Source of the DNA: Atrichornis clamosus
Taxonomy: Eukaryota; Chordata; Aves; Passeriformes; Menuridae
Length of the DNA stretch: 64,000 bases
NCBI GenBank assembly: GCA_013400975.1
Contig: WBMZ01008626.1
Coordinates: forward strand, 124,001-188,000
Reading direction: 5' to 3'
Below are positions 1-13,390 of the stretch, piece after piece. Below the pieces are notes generated by a model. That model made no database searches, was not told the origin of the DNA, and worked only from the letters and a program-made list of their open reading frames with translations. Positions within the stretch are counted from its first letter, which is position 1; each line of letters starts with the position of its first letter. The translations under genes and the position numbers were made by a program.

Positions 1-3000
1 CTAAAATATTATAAATTTATTTGAAAGTAGTTTTAGAGAACCATGTGAAACAGTTTATTTTGACAGCATGCTGACTGTGTATGTAGAAGAGAGAGAAATT
101 GATTACGTATTAAAAAGCCTTAATTGGCAGCCATCTAAGTGAAGTATTCTGTTTGGAACTAACAACTATAAAAAATGTCCCTTGCTAGACAATGGGTTAT
201 TATAGATTTTCAGGTCTCCTCAAAAAGTTGTTGCTTGGAGAGTGAGCTGCTTATGACTCCTGTAATAGAAGAGAAATGCATGCTCTTGCTTTGACCAGAA
301 GATAATAGGAAAGTGGTATCTGTGGTTTGCAGACTGGCTCTGCTTGCGGAGTGAAAGCACCCTTCCTTGACCTTCACACACCCAGCTGGTTGAAAGCACT
401 TGCAGAGAAAGTGGTCTCTTCACAATAGACCAAGCAAGAATGGTAGGAGATTTTCAGTCACTCTATAGTAGTTACTAATGGAAAAATAACGGCTAAAAAT
501 AATTTTCTGAAATGTTTGGATAGAATAAACATAACGAAGAAGGACAAATATTTATTGAGGCAGCATCAATAAAGTACACATTAGCAAGCTACCTGAGATA
601 TGGTGGTCTAAAGCTGGAATTTCTGCTCAATGAGAAACATGGGGAGCTGGTGTTTTAGCTATACCTGAAGCAAACAGAAGATTTTTTTGAAAGCTTTTTG
701 AAACCTTTTCTTGTGTAGTTATTTGAAATGAAGGTATTTACTAAAGTCCATATGACATAGTTTCTGAAACTTCAAAGCTGAGTTCTCAAAGTCCTTGAGA
801 TTAGAAATTAAGGTTTAGGGTTCCTTAGTATACATGGTCTAAATTTCCAGTGCCTCCACAATCTGGTATCACAAGGTGAAAACCTCTGGTATTCTGTACA
901 GCAGAGGCTGACCTGGAAAATCAGACTTGGAAAACCCAAAGACTTTCAGGTTGTCTGGGGCCTGTCTTGATTTTGTTAAACATCAGTGGCAACTTAGAGA
1001 TTTTTAGAAAGCACTTCAGGTTCAGTGATTCCAAATCTTCCATTTCAATCTGTTTCACCTGAAAATTCCCAGTGTTGCACATATATTTGACTTCATTTAT
1101 GAGTGTATGAATACACTCCTGTATCTGTATTTAAGTTAGTCTGCAACTTTGAGCCCAGTAGTTTGAGTGGATATCTAATTCTAGTGGTTTTGAGAGTTGC
1201 ATATGATTGCTGTTGAGTCACATCAATACCACTGCTAGTTCAGCCTTGCACTCTAAAGGTTTACAAGTAGAAGGTGAGAGAAATATATCAATTTTTCTCA
1301 TTATCTGAAACAGAGGCTATATTAGCTTTAATCTGCTGATGGATAGGGATGTTTTATCTTTGATTAGCTGGAGAATATGCAATCAAACATTGTCTTTTTT
1401 CTTATGAGCAACAACCAACATGAAGGAGAAAAATGCATTGAATATAGAGAAGAGAATAACCCAACATATAGGAGAAAAAACAGAAAATCCACAAAAATGC
1501 TTTTAGGAAAACATACACTAACAAACTGGAATACAAATTAAGAACTTGTGCAGAAAAATAAAATGAGGACCCAAGATCAAGAACACAGCATCTAGTGGGG
1601 AAAAGTCTTTCTAAGTGCAGTCTGTTGTACCCTAAACCAGTAGGCAGCTTAGGACAGGTCTTGGTTTGAGTTATTGCCTTCCAGTGGGTCATTAGTTGGA
1701 AACAAGGATATCAGAATTTTTGTCTGTTTGATTTTTGTTACTTGCACCAACAAGAGAAGAATTCAGCCCTAAAAACTTTAGTTCTGAGATTTCCTCATGT
1801 ATCTCTGACAGCCCTTGTATCCATCCCAGCTTCAGGATAATGCTAGAGATTGCTGTTGAGCCTCAGAGTTAGTAGGCTTTTGCAATACCCTTCCTGTGTG
1901 TTGGTGGTTCTTCCCCCTCCCTTGCAGTTTGTCTTTGGCTTTGGTTATTGTTTTACAGGTTTTTCTTGTTAAATGTTTTCCAGCTGGCAGTGAATCATCA
2001 TGTGCTACTTTGTCTGCTTTCCACTGTTCTGAGAGCTTCTTTATTTATTAATAAGAACAATAGCAAACTGAAACGTGTGTCCTTTTCATAGACATTTTTT
2101 GCAAAGCACATTGTTCCAGGCCGCCTTGCACCTCTGTCATAAATAATGTCTGTAATAACCATTTAACATACACACAATTAATAACGAAACTAGTGTTCAT
2201 TTGGCACCAATTTAAAAATAATATATTTACACTCTGTGTGGATCAGCAGTTTTAATATTTGGCTGAATCTGAATAGGACAATGAATTCCTTTTATCATGC
2301 AATTAAGCCATTTATTTTATATTGATGTTGCTCACATGACAGAATTTACACAAGATAAAACAAAACAAGCTCAGAAATTCTCTATGTGGAGAGGAAAAAG
2401 GTTATTTCTAAGTCACCACATTCTGGTTTAAACCAAACAATAGTGAGAAAGTAGAAAGTGATAATGGATTCACATCAATATTAAGAATTAAGAGTTCACT
2501 CAGGAAAGCTCAGGCTGTATGAAAGTCCTACCCTGGGTAGAGAAATACAATAAAGCTGTAGTTAAGGAAAAGAAAAGATAAATTTCTGCCACTGGCATTT
2601 ATGACTGAAAAAAAGAAAATTAAATGTTCTTCCACCCTGCAAAACTCAGCTTAGAGCTGGCAAGGGACCCTAGAAATATTAGGAAGTTGTCATAAGCTCT
2701 CTAGGCTAGACTTGGATGTGTCTGGAAAGTTCAGTGCTGTTATTTGTGAGAAAGAGAACTGGGAACTATTTCACTGTTGGAAACTTTCACTTCTCAAATA
2801 TAGTTTGGAGAACAAATGCCACTAACAGTGGTAGGCAAAAAACATGTCGGAGAGATGACAGCTTGCAAATTTAATCACCAAATGGTCACTGAAAAAAAAC
2901 AAGAGGAAGGTCCTGCACCAGGTCTATTTTGGACATCTAACCGGGGCATTGCAGAAGGTAACCTTGGACCAACAGACCACATGTAGAGAGTTTAAATTAA

Positions 3001-4907
3001 ATGGAAAATAAAATCTGAAAGGATATGCTTATGACAGTCTGAAGTTAGTTGAACCTAAGTTTAAGGGTATGAATGCTGAGGAGGCTTTGCTTTTCTTCAA
3101 ATCAAAGGTATACAAAAATATCTAAATTTCCTATTCCTAGAAAGAGAACAATGTTTTTAGAGGGAGGTTCCAGTTTTAACATCTTCATTCACACAAGATT
3201 TTGTGTTTATGTTGGCCTACTCAGCATCACCTAGGAAATTAGTTAAACATTGAGTTATCCAACTCAAATATTGAATTTGTTCAGATTTTAAACATGGACA
3301 TTGGCTGTAAATAACTGTAAAGGACCTAATTGGTGCTGATGTGGGGAGAATCTGTTCCTGTTCCCAAAGCTGCCAGCTTTTTCCATACCTAGTTGAGTAT
3401 CTCAATGTATATTAACTCATACAAAAGTTATGCTCAGAGGCAACATTGAACATAATTTTTCCTGGTTTTTCCCATTTGGTTTAATTTTTATTACAGTGTT
3501 TCTCAAGTTAATTTCTGGCATCAGATCTGGGGTCTTCTGACTACTGCTTGAACAATGATTGGGGGAAGAGGTGCAGACAAAGTGAAGCACAGGATGTTAA
3601 ATATCTCTCAAGGACTTGACTGCCTGTTGTTGCAAGGTTGACTGTAGCAGCACCGAGGCTTGCACAGCTGTGCATGCAGAGTCAGCAGATGTACTGCACA
3701 TTGCTGGAACGCACTGTCTGCCTTCTTGCCCCTGAAAATACTTGACTGAGGCAAACTTTATCCTCACAGGCAAAAATGTGCGGGTATTGTTCAGATGTGA
3801 TTTTTAAGTCTGATGACAGGTTAAGGGAAAGGTTGCTCTACTGCTCTTGCTAACCAGGGATTGCAGGTGTGATGTAAACCTTACACAAGTCCTTCAGAGA
3901 CTTCATTTTTTCTACTTTGCACAAACAAAGAGGCTAATTAATTTTCAAACTGGCTGGCATAATTCAAGGACCTGCTCTCAGAAACTTGATAAGGAAGTTA
4001 CAGAAACTGCTCTGCTATATAGCCCTCACCACAGGTAACCCTTCCATATTTCTTGTTTGTAGGTACTCTATTTTTTAACAAAATATAGTCCTGGGAATCC
4101 TTTAGCATTAGTGTGTGGAAACACTTTCTGATTTCCTAGGGCTCTGTTCCCTGGTGCAGCTCACACTACTCCTCCACCTGGGCAGTGGGGCAGGCAGGGA
4201 GTCCACCCTTGCCTGCTGTCACCGGGCTGGGCAGAGGGACCCATGCCCAGGCAACCAGCTGTTCTTCTCTTGCCTCCCTGCAAGTCATTGTGGGATCTTG
4301 GATAAATTTTTCATGCTCCTTTTTCTCCTTGTGCTACTCGGTTTTTTGTTAGGTTGAAAGCTCTCTGAACTTTGTATTATCTACATATACTGTGGTGAAT
4401 ACAACAGACCCCTGAACTCTTTTAGGTGCTCCAGTTTCCACCACAGTGTGAATAATTGCTAAACTAAGCTCCACATGATGCCATTTACTTTCAAATACAA
4501 TCTTCTTATTGAAGCAAAGGGCGACCAACACTTCAAAAGACTGTGTGCTGTGCTATGGCTCTGGTGAGGATATTGTCAAATGTCCCTGAGGGTTTTTACA
4601 ATTCTCCTATTTCAATTTTTTGCTAGTAAGTAGCTATATAGACACAAGCTTTTCATAAGAGCTGTTTGCTCAAAGTCTCTGTTCTTATCAACAGCTGAAA
4701 GAACATTTATGTTTACAAATTGGTATGCATCAGGAATAGGCAGCTTCTCACCTTGGATGCTCTATACTTGTTGCTGCTGATAATTTAGTCCTAAAGGAGA
4801 GTATTAAGGATTACATTGGGTTTGGCTGAGGTGGAGTTCATTTTACCTCTCCCAATTACTATCCTTTGCTCAAAACCCTCATGTTCCTGGATTTCGGCAT
4901 CAAAAAA
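1..4907. other. Intergenic, no gene recognised
   Basis: AT-rich sequence downstream of KCNH8 with no open frame that looks like a real protein and no exon-like conserved peptide on either strand. A GC-richer patch at about 4135-4290 is unexplained. At 4821-4844 there is a short stretch resembling the 5' end of the LTR found at 10061, which may be a remnant of the same kind of element. Nothing else could be named. Confidence 0.6.
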
Positions 4908-5861
4908 TGTAGATTGACCCTGGATGCCAGATACCCACCATAGCCTCTCTGTCACTCCCCTCTACCTTTGGACAGGGAAGAGAAAGTAGAATTAAGGGTT
5001 CATGGGTTGAGATAAAGCCTGAGAGTGATATCACTCACCAGATACCAGCATGGGCAAAACAAATTCAAATTTGGGATATTAATTGAATCTATTACTAACA
5101 AAATCAGAGTAGGATAATGAGAAGTAAAAACAGACCATAAACCACTTTCCCATCTCCCCTTCCTCCTTCCCAGCTCTACATCCTCCCCTCAGCGATGCAG
5201 GAAGACAGAGAAGGGGGGTTATGGTCAGTTCATCACATGTTGTTCCTGCTGTTGCTCAGGGAAAGGAGTCTTTCCCTGCTTCAGTGTGAAGTCCTTCCCA
5301 CAGGACACAGTTCTCCATGACCTTCTCCAATGTGAGTCCATCTCACAAGCAACAATTCTCCAGGAACTGCTATAATAGAAGTCTGCCCCAGCACAGGCCT
5401 TCTATGGGTTCACTGCCTCCTCTCAGGCATCCTCCTGCTCCAGTGTGGGTCTCCTTCATGGCCTGCAGGTGGATCTCTGCGTGCCAGTGGTCCTCAATGG
5501 ACTGGAGGGGCACAGCTGCTTCACTGTGGGCTGCATCACTGGCTGCAGGGGAATCTCAGCTCCGGTGCCTGAAGCACCTCCTGCCCTTCCTTCTCCACTG
5601 ACCTTGGTGCCTCCAGTGTTGTTCCTCTCATATTCTCACTCTGCTTTTCTCTGCACTGTCTCTGCAGAGTAACTGTTTATGCCTTCTTCTTAAATCTGTT
5701 ATCACAGAGGTGTTCCCACCATTTCTGGTTGGCACAGCCTTGGTCAGCAGCAGGCCCGTCCTGGAGCTGGCTGGTGTTGGCTCTGCTGAACATGGAGGAA
5801 GCTTCTGGCTGCTTCCCCACCCTCCCCTGCTACCAAAACCTGGCCGTACAAGCCCAATGCA
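4908..5861 (-). mobile_element. Avian ERV LTR-like element, reverse orientation
   Basis: Read on the minus strand the element begins TGCATTGGG near 5861 and ends TCAATCTACA at 4908, so it has the TG...CA ends of a retroviral LTR. It is much richer in GC than its surroundings. It contains degenerate repeats of a CTCCAGTGTGGGTC-like motif on the plus strand (about 5310-5560). The order of blocks matches an LTR I recall as frequent in songbird genomes, though I cannot give the family name. No flanking gag, pol or env sequence is present, so it is a solo LTR or fragment. I see no convincing target-site duplication: the left flank is a run of A. Confidence 0.65.
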
Positions 5862-8800
5862 AGTATAATGTTTTACAAAAGACCAACTACCAATTTTCTT
5901 TTTTGAAGAAAGCTTTGCCTGTTGTTGGAGAGGTGGGGAATAAGGAAGATTTGCCTTATCTCTGATATGGTACAAGTGCCAGTAGCTATTTTTACACTCT
6001 ATATATGCTTTCATCAGAGATTCTGTGGCACAATCTGTAGTGCAAACTGGTAATTCTCTATGGGAAAAAATAAGCAGGTGATTGCGTGTCCTTAAATATG
6101 TAATAGCTGCTTGGCAAACATGACCCAGTAACATTTTAAAATGCTGTTATGAGATAGAGTAATATTCAGAGAATGTGTGTATTGGTGGTGTTGTTCATGT
6201 CCATCCTGTGTCATGTCCTTGCCTCCCAAAATTTCATTGCAAATAAAGGCACAGAAGAGAATTTTACTATTTACTTTTGGAAAATAATTTCAGACTAATG
6301 CAAGTGAGATAAAAAGTATTTTCTCTAATGTGGTTATCATTTTACTTTCCTATAAACAAGTATAATGAAAGAAACTCATTCATTTTTTTGCATACTGCAG
6401 GATTTAAAATTCTGCTTAGAAGATATTCACATGGTTACTGAAATAATATTGGCATTTTTCTAGAAATAATAGAAGCTGTATTTCTGTGGACCAGTGCTGT
6501 GTAGGGGTGGGAAAAAACTCCAGCAGCACTAGATATATGTGTTAAGTTAAAAAAATCATGTAAGGAAACTCAGGAAGTAAATGATTGATAATGTTGGCCT
6601 TTAAAAAGGCATAATTAGTCTGGAACGTTACTGCCTATTGAGGCTTGTGCTTCCAATTTGTCTCAGTGTGCTGCTGTTTCTGTCCTGTGTCTGACTGCAG
6701 AGCCAAAAAGGAACTGGTGTGTGGGATTTGATTGTTTGTGTTAGGTTAACACTGGAGGTTAACACTGAGTGGGTTTTTTTTATCTCCTTCTTTTTGAAGG
6801 AAGCTTTGATTTTTTTGAACAGGAAGCAAAGTCTTTAAGCTGCCTCATGAAGAAAAACAAATCTTCAAGTATGTGGATTTTAAGTCACTACACATATCTT
6901 GTGTTGTATTATGGCAAGCAGAAAATATAGTCCATTTAATTGCACAAATAGGTCAAAGGTAGAATATACTAAAAATAAAGAATCAGAATAGTTACCATGT
7001 AGGTCAGAACAGGGTGAATACATGCATATAACATTACGCACTACATTTGAAATGTGAAATTTAAGTGCAGATGAGGTGGATTTAGATATTTGGAAATTTG
7101 CACTGACTGTCCTGAACCTTGAGGATGTGTGGACTGTTGAATGTGAAATCCTGTGAGTTTTTAATTTAAAAAAAATTCCTTTTTAATTTTCGCATCTTTC
7201 CCTGAGAAATCTTCTGTTGCTCTTTGATTTACTTAATACTTTCACTGTTTTCTAAGACCCTAGGATTCTTCTGCACGAACTCGTAATTCTGCCTGTTGCC
7301 GAGCATTATCTTTGTGATGTCTGTGATGCCTCAGAACTGTAGTTCCTACAGTTGCCATTTATGACAGTGTTAACCCTTGCACCACTCTGGCCCTTACATT
7401 TTGAGGTAAATCAATGTAGTAGATCAAAGGCATGTAAAAATGAGAATGAATTTAAATAGTTGTCTGAGGCTGTATCTTTTAGGAACCCTATCAGAGTACT
7501 TTGAATATCTGAGGCTGATAACACAGCATTTAGGATAAGACAGTTTGAAAACTGAGGAAATATTTCTCAAAAGCCAGTCAGTGGAAGCATTTACTTCATA
7601 TCAGATTGTTTGGGTTGATATTTTATTCTATGTTTAGACACATACTGGCCATTTACTATTGTAGTATATAATTTGTACTGTTCAGTATCATTGAAGATAA
7701 AGATCCTTACTACTCATTTTTTTTCTACCTTTCCTCTGCAGTACTGGGCCATTTCTTGGTCATGTGTAAGACCTTTGGATTTACCACAACAAAAAAAATC
7801 ACCAGGTTCCAGAAGATGTGTGAAGAGAGAATAAATACAAGTGATAATCTCTGAGAAATAAATGCCCAGACTTAAAACACACCATCAGGGCATAAATGTA
7901 AGAACCCATACTAAATCTTAGACTTTAAACCAGCTTGAAAGAGGAAGGTACTGCTTTTCCTCTTGCACAACTTTTGTGGTTCCAAGTTCTGATTGACATG
8001 AATCTTTCAACTCTTAAACTTCATTAACTTGCTTCTTTGAGAGATTTCCAAAAAGACTGGGAAAGTCTGGTATCAAGGTACATAGGAAATAAAATTTTCT
8101 TTTCATTAACCAGTTTCTCTAAATGAAAGGATCAGATCTGTGGTGTTTCTTTGTGGTTTTTAAGCCGGAAATTGCTGTTTCTTGTCATTGTTGTTGCCAC
8201 TGACTGTATGACAGGAGAAATGAAGAAACCCTCACAAGAGAATTTTATAAAGTACACAGGAGGTCAGTGGTTGGTCTGGGAATGATTATGTGCTTTTATG
8301 CTCATCTTGAAAGGGATAAAACTGATTTTGTATGTGGCATTATGTAACAAACTTGCAGCTGTGATTTTTTTTTAATAGGACTTAACTATTTTGATAATTT
8401 GCAGATACTGAATGAGATGAACTTAGACTTCTTGTGATAAGCTATTTGATTTTCTTAGTGAAGTAAGGGGTCAATATCATGCAGGCTAGTGGAACTGATG
8501 ACAGCTGTGCAAGTTCCTCTTATTGAGATGGGGGAGGGACTCAGGAAATCAAGCACCAGCCCTCTTCCTTTTCTTTTTGCTCACTCCACTGCTGCATAAA
8601 TTCCCAGCTATAACTCAGTTCTTTTAAGGTTGAGGTAAGTTGTTTGAAGTGTTTTTCAGAACATGGGAATGTGACTGTGCACCTTCTGTGGTAGTCCCAG
8701 CAGCACGAAATATCTAGAATGTATCCCACTGAGAGGGAGGTGGAAACCATGTGCTTTTAAGCTAAGGAAAGAAAATGCAGGAGATATTGAGAACAGTTTG

Positions 8801-10060
8801 TTCCATCCCAAAACTTCATTTGTGAAATGCAGGATTTTTTACAAGCTACCAGGTGAGGCTATTGACACAGTGCGTTACAAAACTGTCTCATAAAGGAAAA
8901 TGTTTTGAAATTGCATGTGCAGTTAGCAGATGAACTAATTAGAGATAACCAACCAATGCTCAAAGCAAGGATATCACAATAGCTGGTTATGACTTGTTAA
9001 AAATGGTGAGCATTTGCAGAATTTGTGATGTGTTTCTTAAATTGGATCTAGTAGGTAGCATGGACACAACACAAATACATATCTTTAATAATATATCTGA
9101 AGCAAAAGACAGAAGAAAATTAATGGGGTTAGCTACTTTTGGTATTTTTGTTTGTGTTTTTTTCAGTGCATCTTTTTTATTTTGTTTCCATTTTTTTTCC
9201 CCCATTGTCAGTAAAAGCAATTGCAGCATTGTGAGAATATAATAGTGCAAGAGGTTTTGGTTAGAGAATGGTGGTTCACTGTTTGAGCCTCAACAGAGAG
9301 CAAATATGGTATCCTATTGCATGACTGAGTTCAGTAACCTTTTATTAGTGGCAGACCTAGGATGATTCTTAATAGAAAAATTACCAGGAAATGAGGAAAG
9401 GCATGGTTGAGTTTGATGAAGTAATAGAGAGGATATATAACTGAATGAGTGGGGAATAAAAAAGGGACAAATAAATAAAGAGAGGGAAAACAAATACAGT
9501 TACTGTACAGAAGAAGAAACTGAAAGTGGTGGAAAATGCAAGAAAGGATGAAAAGGTAGCAAATTTAGGAAGAAAACTGGTGCAGAATTAGATGGGAAGA
9601 ACAATTCTTAACAAAAAAATTTCTATTTTTAATTTTTGTAAGACTTTAAAGAATAAAGTAAATTGTCTGAGCTGGGCAGTTGGATGTTAGGTTGCGGAGT
9701 GCTTGTATTGACATTCATACTGAACATCTCTTGAGAATAACACGTAAATATTACAGTGGTTGTTGCTTTAATCCCAGATATCCTCAATGGCTACTCTGGG
9801 TGTGGAATTAATATGTCCATGGTAATCCTTCTTGGAAATTACTGTTCCGTTCCGAATGTATGTGCCTTCACATTTGTCACTGTGATTTGTCATTATACCT
9901 TCAAAACTGAATTTTTTTTGTACTGGTTGCAGATATTTTCCAACAGAACCTGCCTGGGGGATTATTTTCCTGGGACTTTCATAATATAATGGTGTCAGGG
10001 AGTTTAAAAATAGTACAACCCATCAAAGCCTTCCTCTTTCCTTACTTGATTTTGGCCAGG
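5862..10060. other. Intergenic, no gene recognised
   Basis: AT-rich DNA between the two LTR elements. No coding frame, RNA gene or named repeat was recognised. Local features are purine-rich runs around 9400-9600 and T-rich runs near 9140-9200. Confidence 0.55.
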
Positions 10061-10645
10061 TGTGCTGATTTTGGCTGGGATAGTTAATTTTATTCACAGC
10101 AGCTGGCATGGGGCTATGTTTGGATTTGTGCTGAAGCAGGGTGGTGAAAGAGAAAGATGTTTTTGTTGTTGAGCAGGGCTTACACAGAGCCAGCACCTTT
10201 TCTGTTCCTACCCCCACCCACCCGTGAGGGGCTGGGGGTACACAAGAAGTTGGAGGGGACACAGCCAGGACAGCTGACCCCAACTGTCCAAGGGATATTC
10301 CATGCCATATGGTGCCATGCTCAGTGTATTAAAGCTGGGGGAAGAAGGAGGCAGGGAGGGACATTTGGAGTGATGGCGTTTGTCTTCCCAAGTCACCGTC
10401 ACGCATGACTGAGCCCTGCTCTCCTGGAGAGGGCTGAACACCTGCTGCCCATGGGAAGCAGTGAGTGAATTCCTTGTTTTGCTTTGCTTGTGTGCACAGC
10501 TTTTGCTTTCCCTATTACACTGTCTTTGTCTCAACCCATGAGTTTTCTAGCTTTTACTTTTCCAATTTTCTTGCCTATTCTGATATGAGGGAGGTGAGCA
10601 AGAGGCTGCATGGGACTGGATGCTGGGTGGGGTTAAACCACAACA
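10061..10645 (+). mobile_element. Solo ERV LTR, forward orientation
   Basis: The element of 585 bp starts TGTGCTGATTTTGGCTGGGA and ends TTAAACCACAACA, with the TG...CA termini of an LTR. Internal landmarks I recall from an abundant avian LTR are a GGGGCTATGTTTGGATTTG block, a GGACAGCTGACCCCAACTG block, a degenerate TATA-like TATTAAAGC at about 10327 and a TCTTTGTCTCAACCCATGAG block near the 3' end. The five bases before it (CCAGG) and after it (CCTGG) differ at one position, consistent with an old 5-bp target-site duplication as made by ERVL-type elements. No internal viral genes remain, so it is a solo LTR left by recombination. Confidence 0.8.
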
Positions 10646-11994
10646 CCTGGAATGAACTCTTGGCCTGCCTGAAGTTCTTTGAGCTTTTCCCTGGGAGACA
10701 ATACACTCACCTTTGTGATGCTCATCTTACAGCCTGTGCAATTCAGGTGTATTCCTTGTAACTATAGCCAATACAAATGGTATAGTGTTTTCCAGCTTTG
10801 TTTAGAATGTGTTCAACAGTTGCAGAAACAAGGAACTACTTAGGACAGGTATCCTCTGCTTCTTAATTACTGCATATGGAATTTTTTAATTTGTGAATTA
10901 AATGTACAACAGTAAAGCTATGAGTATTTATGCAAAGTGGGTTTCTGTGTTTTCTGTGACCTTGTTAAACTGTCATACAAAACTGACACAAAAACCCCAG
11001 GACAAAACATCCAGTTTCAATCTCATGATGCCAGTGTCTATATTGGAAAATAAAAAAAACAATGTCAAAACTTTAAAGCATATACAAAAGGGTTTATATA
11101 TCATAAAATGAGAAAGCGAACACTTCTTCCAATTTATATATGCAATGGAAATTATTAAATGATATTGGAAATTAGGCATGGTATATTTGTGCAGTCTCAG
11201 GCAACAGCTGGGATACGGTGAGCTGAGGAATCAGGATTTGGGGACAGCTGTGCAGCATGTGTCCGTGCATCCCTAGGAAGCAGCACCTGCACTCTGTGGT
11301 GAGGACAGGAGAGGATCACGGCTGTAGGGTGTGCTGGCCATCTGCTGAGCTGAGGTGGTCCCACACACCCACTGAGTTCCTGGCAAGTGGGGCTCTGCCA
11401 CTGTGCACCTGTCCTGGGTGTGGGGAACAGGCAGCCACCCCCAACCTTCCCCAGCCTCCTGTCCAGTGCTGCGGTGGGGTGGGCGAGAGCAGAGAGCTAA
11501 AGATGAACCAGTATTGTTTGCAGAAATACCACAGACCTGTATTTGCCATTATTTATTATTATTCTATTAATTTTTTAATTTCTGGGATATGCCTCATTTA
11601 ATCATCACTTCTATTTAACCTTGAACCAAGTGGAAACTGGAATAGAGGGAAAGTAAGAAACCCTATATATAAACACCCACATTGAAGTGTAAACACACTG
11701 ACAAAATTCAGGCAGCTCAAAATAAGAGGTGATACTTCATCCCTAATTTGTACCAGTGGGAAAATGGATGTGGAAGGATGTAAGTTGGGCACAGAATATC
11801 AGTTGGGGTTTGTGTTCCCACACACATCCAAATGTTAACAATAAATTTGGTCTATGAAGTTTTCATAAAAAACCCCGAACAACCTCTTCAAGAAGTTAAA
11901 CATAAATCTGTGCTCTGTAAAATTTTTAATTTGATAACAACAAGTTTGCATTAATTATCAAATGTAACTTAATTTACTTATCTGTTTTAGGACA
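10646..11994. other. Intergenic, with a GC-rich patch
   Basis: Mostly AT-rich and unannotated. From about 11180 to 11515 the base composition shifts to clearly GC-rich, with no recognised gene, and no repeat family that I can name. The TTATTATTATT-like stretch at about 11549-11564 is simple sequence just beside that patch. Confidence 0.5.
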
Positions 11995-13390
11995 TTTATT
12001 TTGGGTTGCAGGCATGGTTTTTTTAGAAAGGTTGCTAAAAAACGTGTAACTATGATGTATACTGCTCATCTTTAAACATATAAATCAAAATTCCAATGCA
12101 AAGCTGTAGATCTAGTTGCACTGTAGCAATAAGTTTCTAGTACATTAAATACTGAAAAAGAAATTTTTAGGGTATTACATCAGATTCTGGATTAAATAAT
12201 TTGCCAAACCTGTAATATCTTCCTTTTTTCTGACTAAAAACTCAAAGCTAGTTTTTAGAGATGAAAGTAAAAGATCACCAAATAAATATTTTAATTTTGT
12301 TTCATTCTGACTAAGCCATTGTAATTTTCTCCTTTAATATTCATCAATTTGCTCAATGGTTTTCCTCCCTTTTAATTTTCATATCCATATGTAAAATCCC
12401 AAAGCAGGAATGTATTTTAAAATCTTGACTCGATCATAGAAATGACGGCGCAATGCTAAGACACAAACCAAGGGTACTTAATGTTATCAGTGTAACAACT
12501 TTCTTTTTAAGTAGTGATAGATTTTTATAGGATACAACATTCCAGCACTTTTATTTTTTTTAAATAAAATAATACCTTAATTTATTTGTATTCCACCAGA
12601 ATGAGTACATTCATTGCAAATTGCATGCACATAAAAGGGAATCCATTTGTAAACTACATAATATCTTAACAATAAATAGTATTTGATCTAATACATGATG
12701 GTAGTGCATTTCTGGTTAAAACTGCAAGCTTTTACCAAAATGAAACCAAACTCTTATTCTCTTTATAAATATTTTAAATAACTTTTAAGTACATGTTTCA
12801 TAACAAGTATATAAAAATAGTATTTTTAGATAAATTAAGAGGTTTCATTTACATGACAAGTAACGTGCAACAACTAAGCACTCTCTAGCAGCTCTATTTG
12901 GTTGATTGTCTAGATGACATGCAGCGAATATTGTCCCTTTGCCTTCACAGAACCGACAAAAAGACCAGCAGGACCCACGATCACCTGAAGCAAACAGTGC
13001 CATAGATATTGTTTGGGAACAACAGTCAGACACTCAGGGAAAACCTTTGCTTCGATGAACAAAAGCCACCCATGACAGTTCTTTGTGCTAGACTTCCAGC
13101 TGCTCTGACCCTCAGGGTCTTCGGACTATCACAAAAGTCTGTCAAACAGACAAGTAAGTTATATCTGTATTCAAAATGTTTTTCAACATGCTTCTAGAAT
13201 CTAGAAATTTATTGTTTTTCCTATAGTATGAGCCAACATTACCTTTTCTTACTTTCTATAATTCTGAATTTTCATGTTTGTAAGTCTTCATGATCACCAA
13301 AAGAGAGATCAAGTAAAGCAGTCATGCAGTACTCTCTAAATTTAAAACTGGCAGCTGTGGAACATGCTTTGAGTACCACTCCACTGTTTC
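11995..13390 (-). other. KCNH8: Probable KCNH8 3' untranslated region
   Basis: This AT-rich stretch lies directly after the KCNH8 stop codon and is free of the CR1 and LTR sequence found further left. AATAAA hexamers on the sense (minus) strand occur at 12586-12581, 12555-12550 and 12000-11995. Any of them could end the transcript, so the far end given here is only the most distal of the three. No open reading frame in it looks protein-like. The UTR assignment is inferred from position, and its length is uncertain. Confidence 0.4.

Noticed and set aside
5317..6134. Overlapping open frames of 75-168 aa on both strands
   Set aside because: Most lie within the GC-rich reverse LTR (4908-5861), where stops are rare; none shows a protein domain.
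10023..10761. Open frames of 83-108 aa on both strands
   Set aside because: They coincide with the solo LTR at 10061-10645, which has no coding role.
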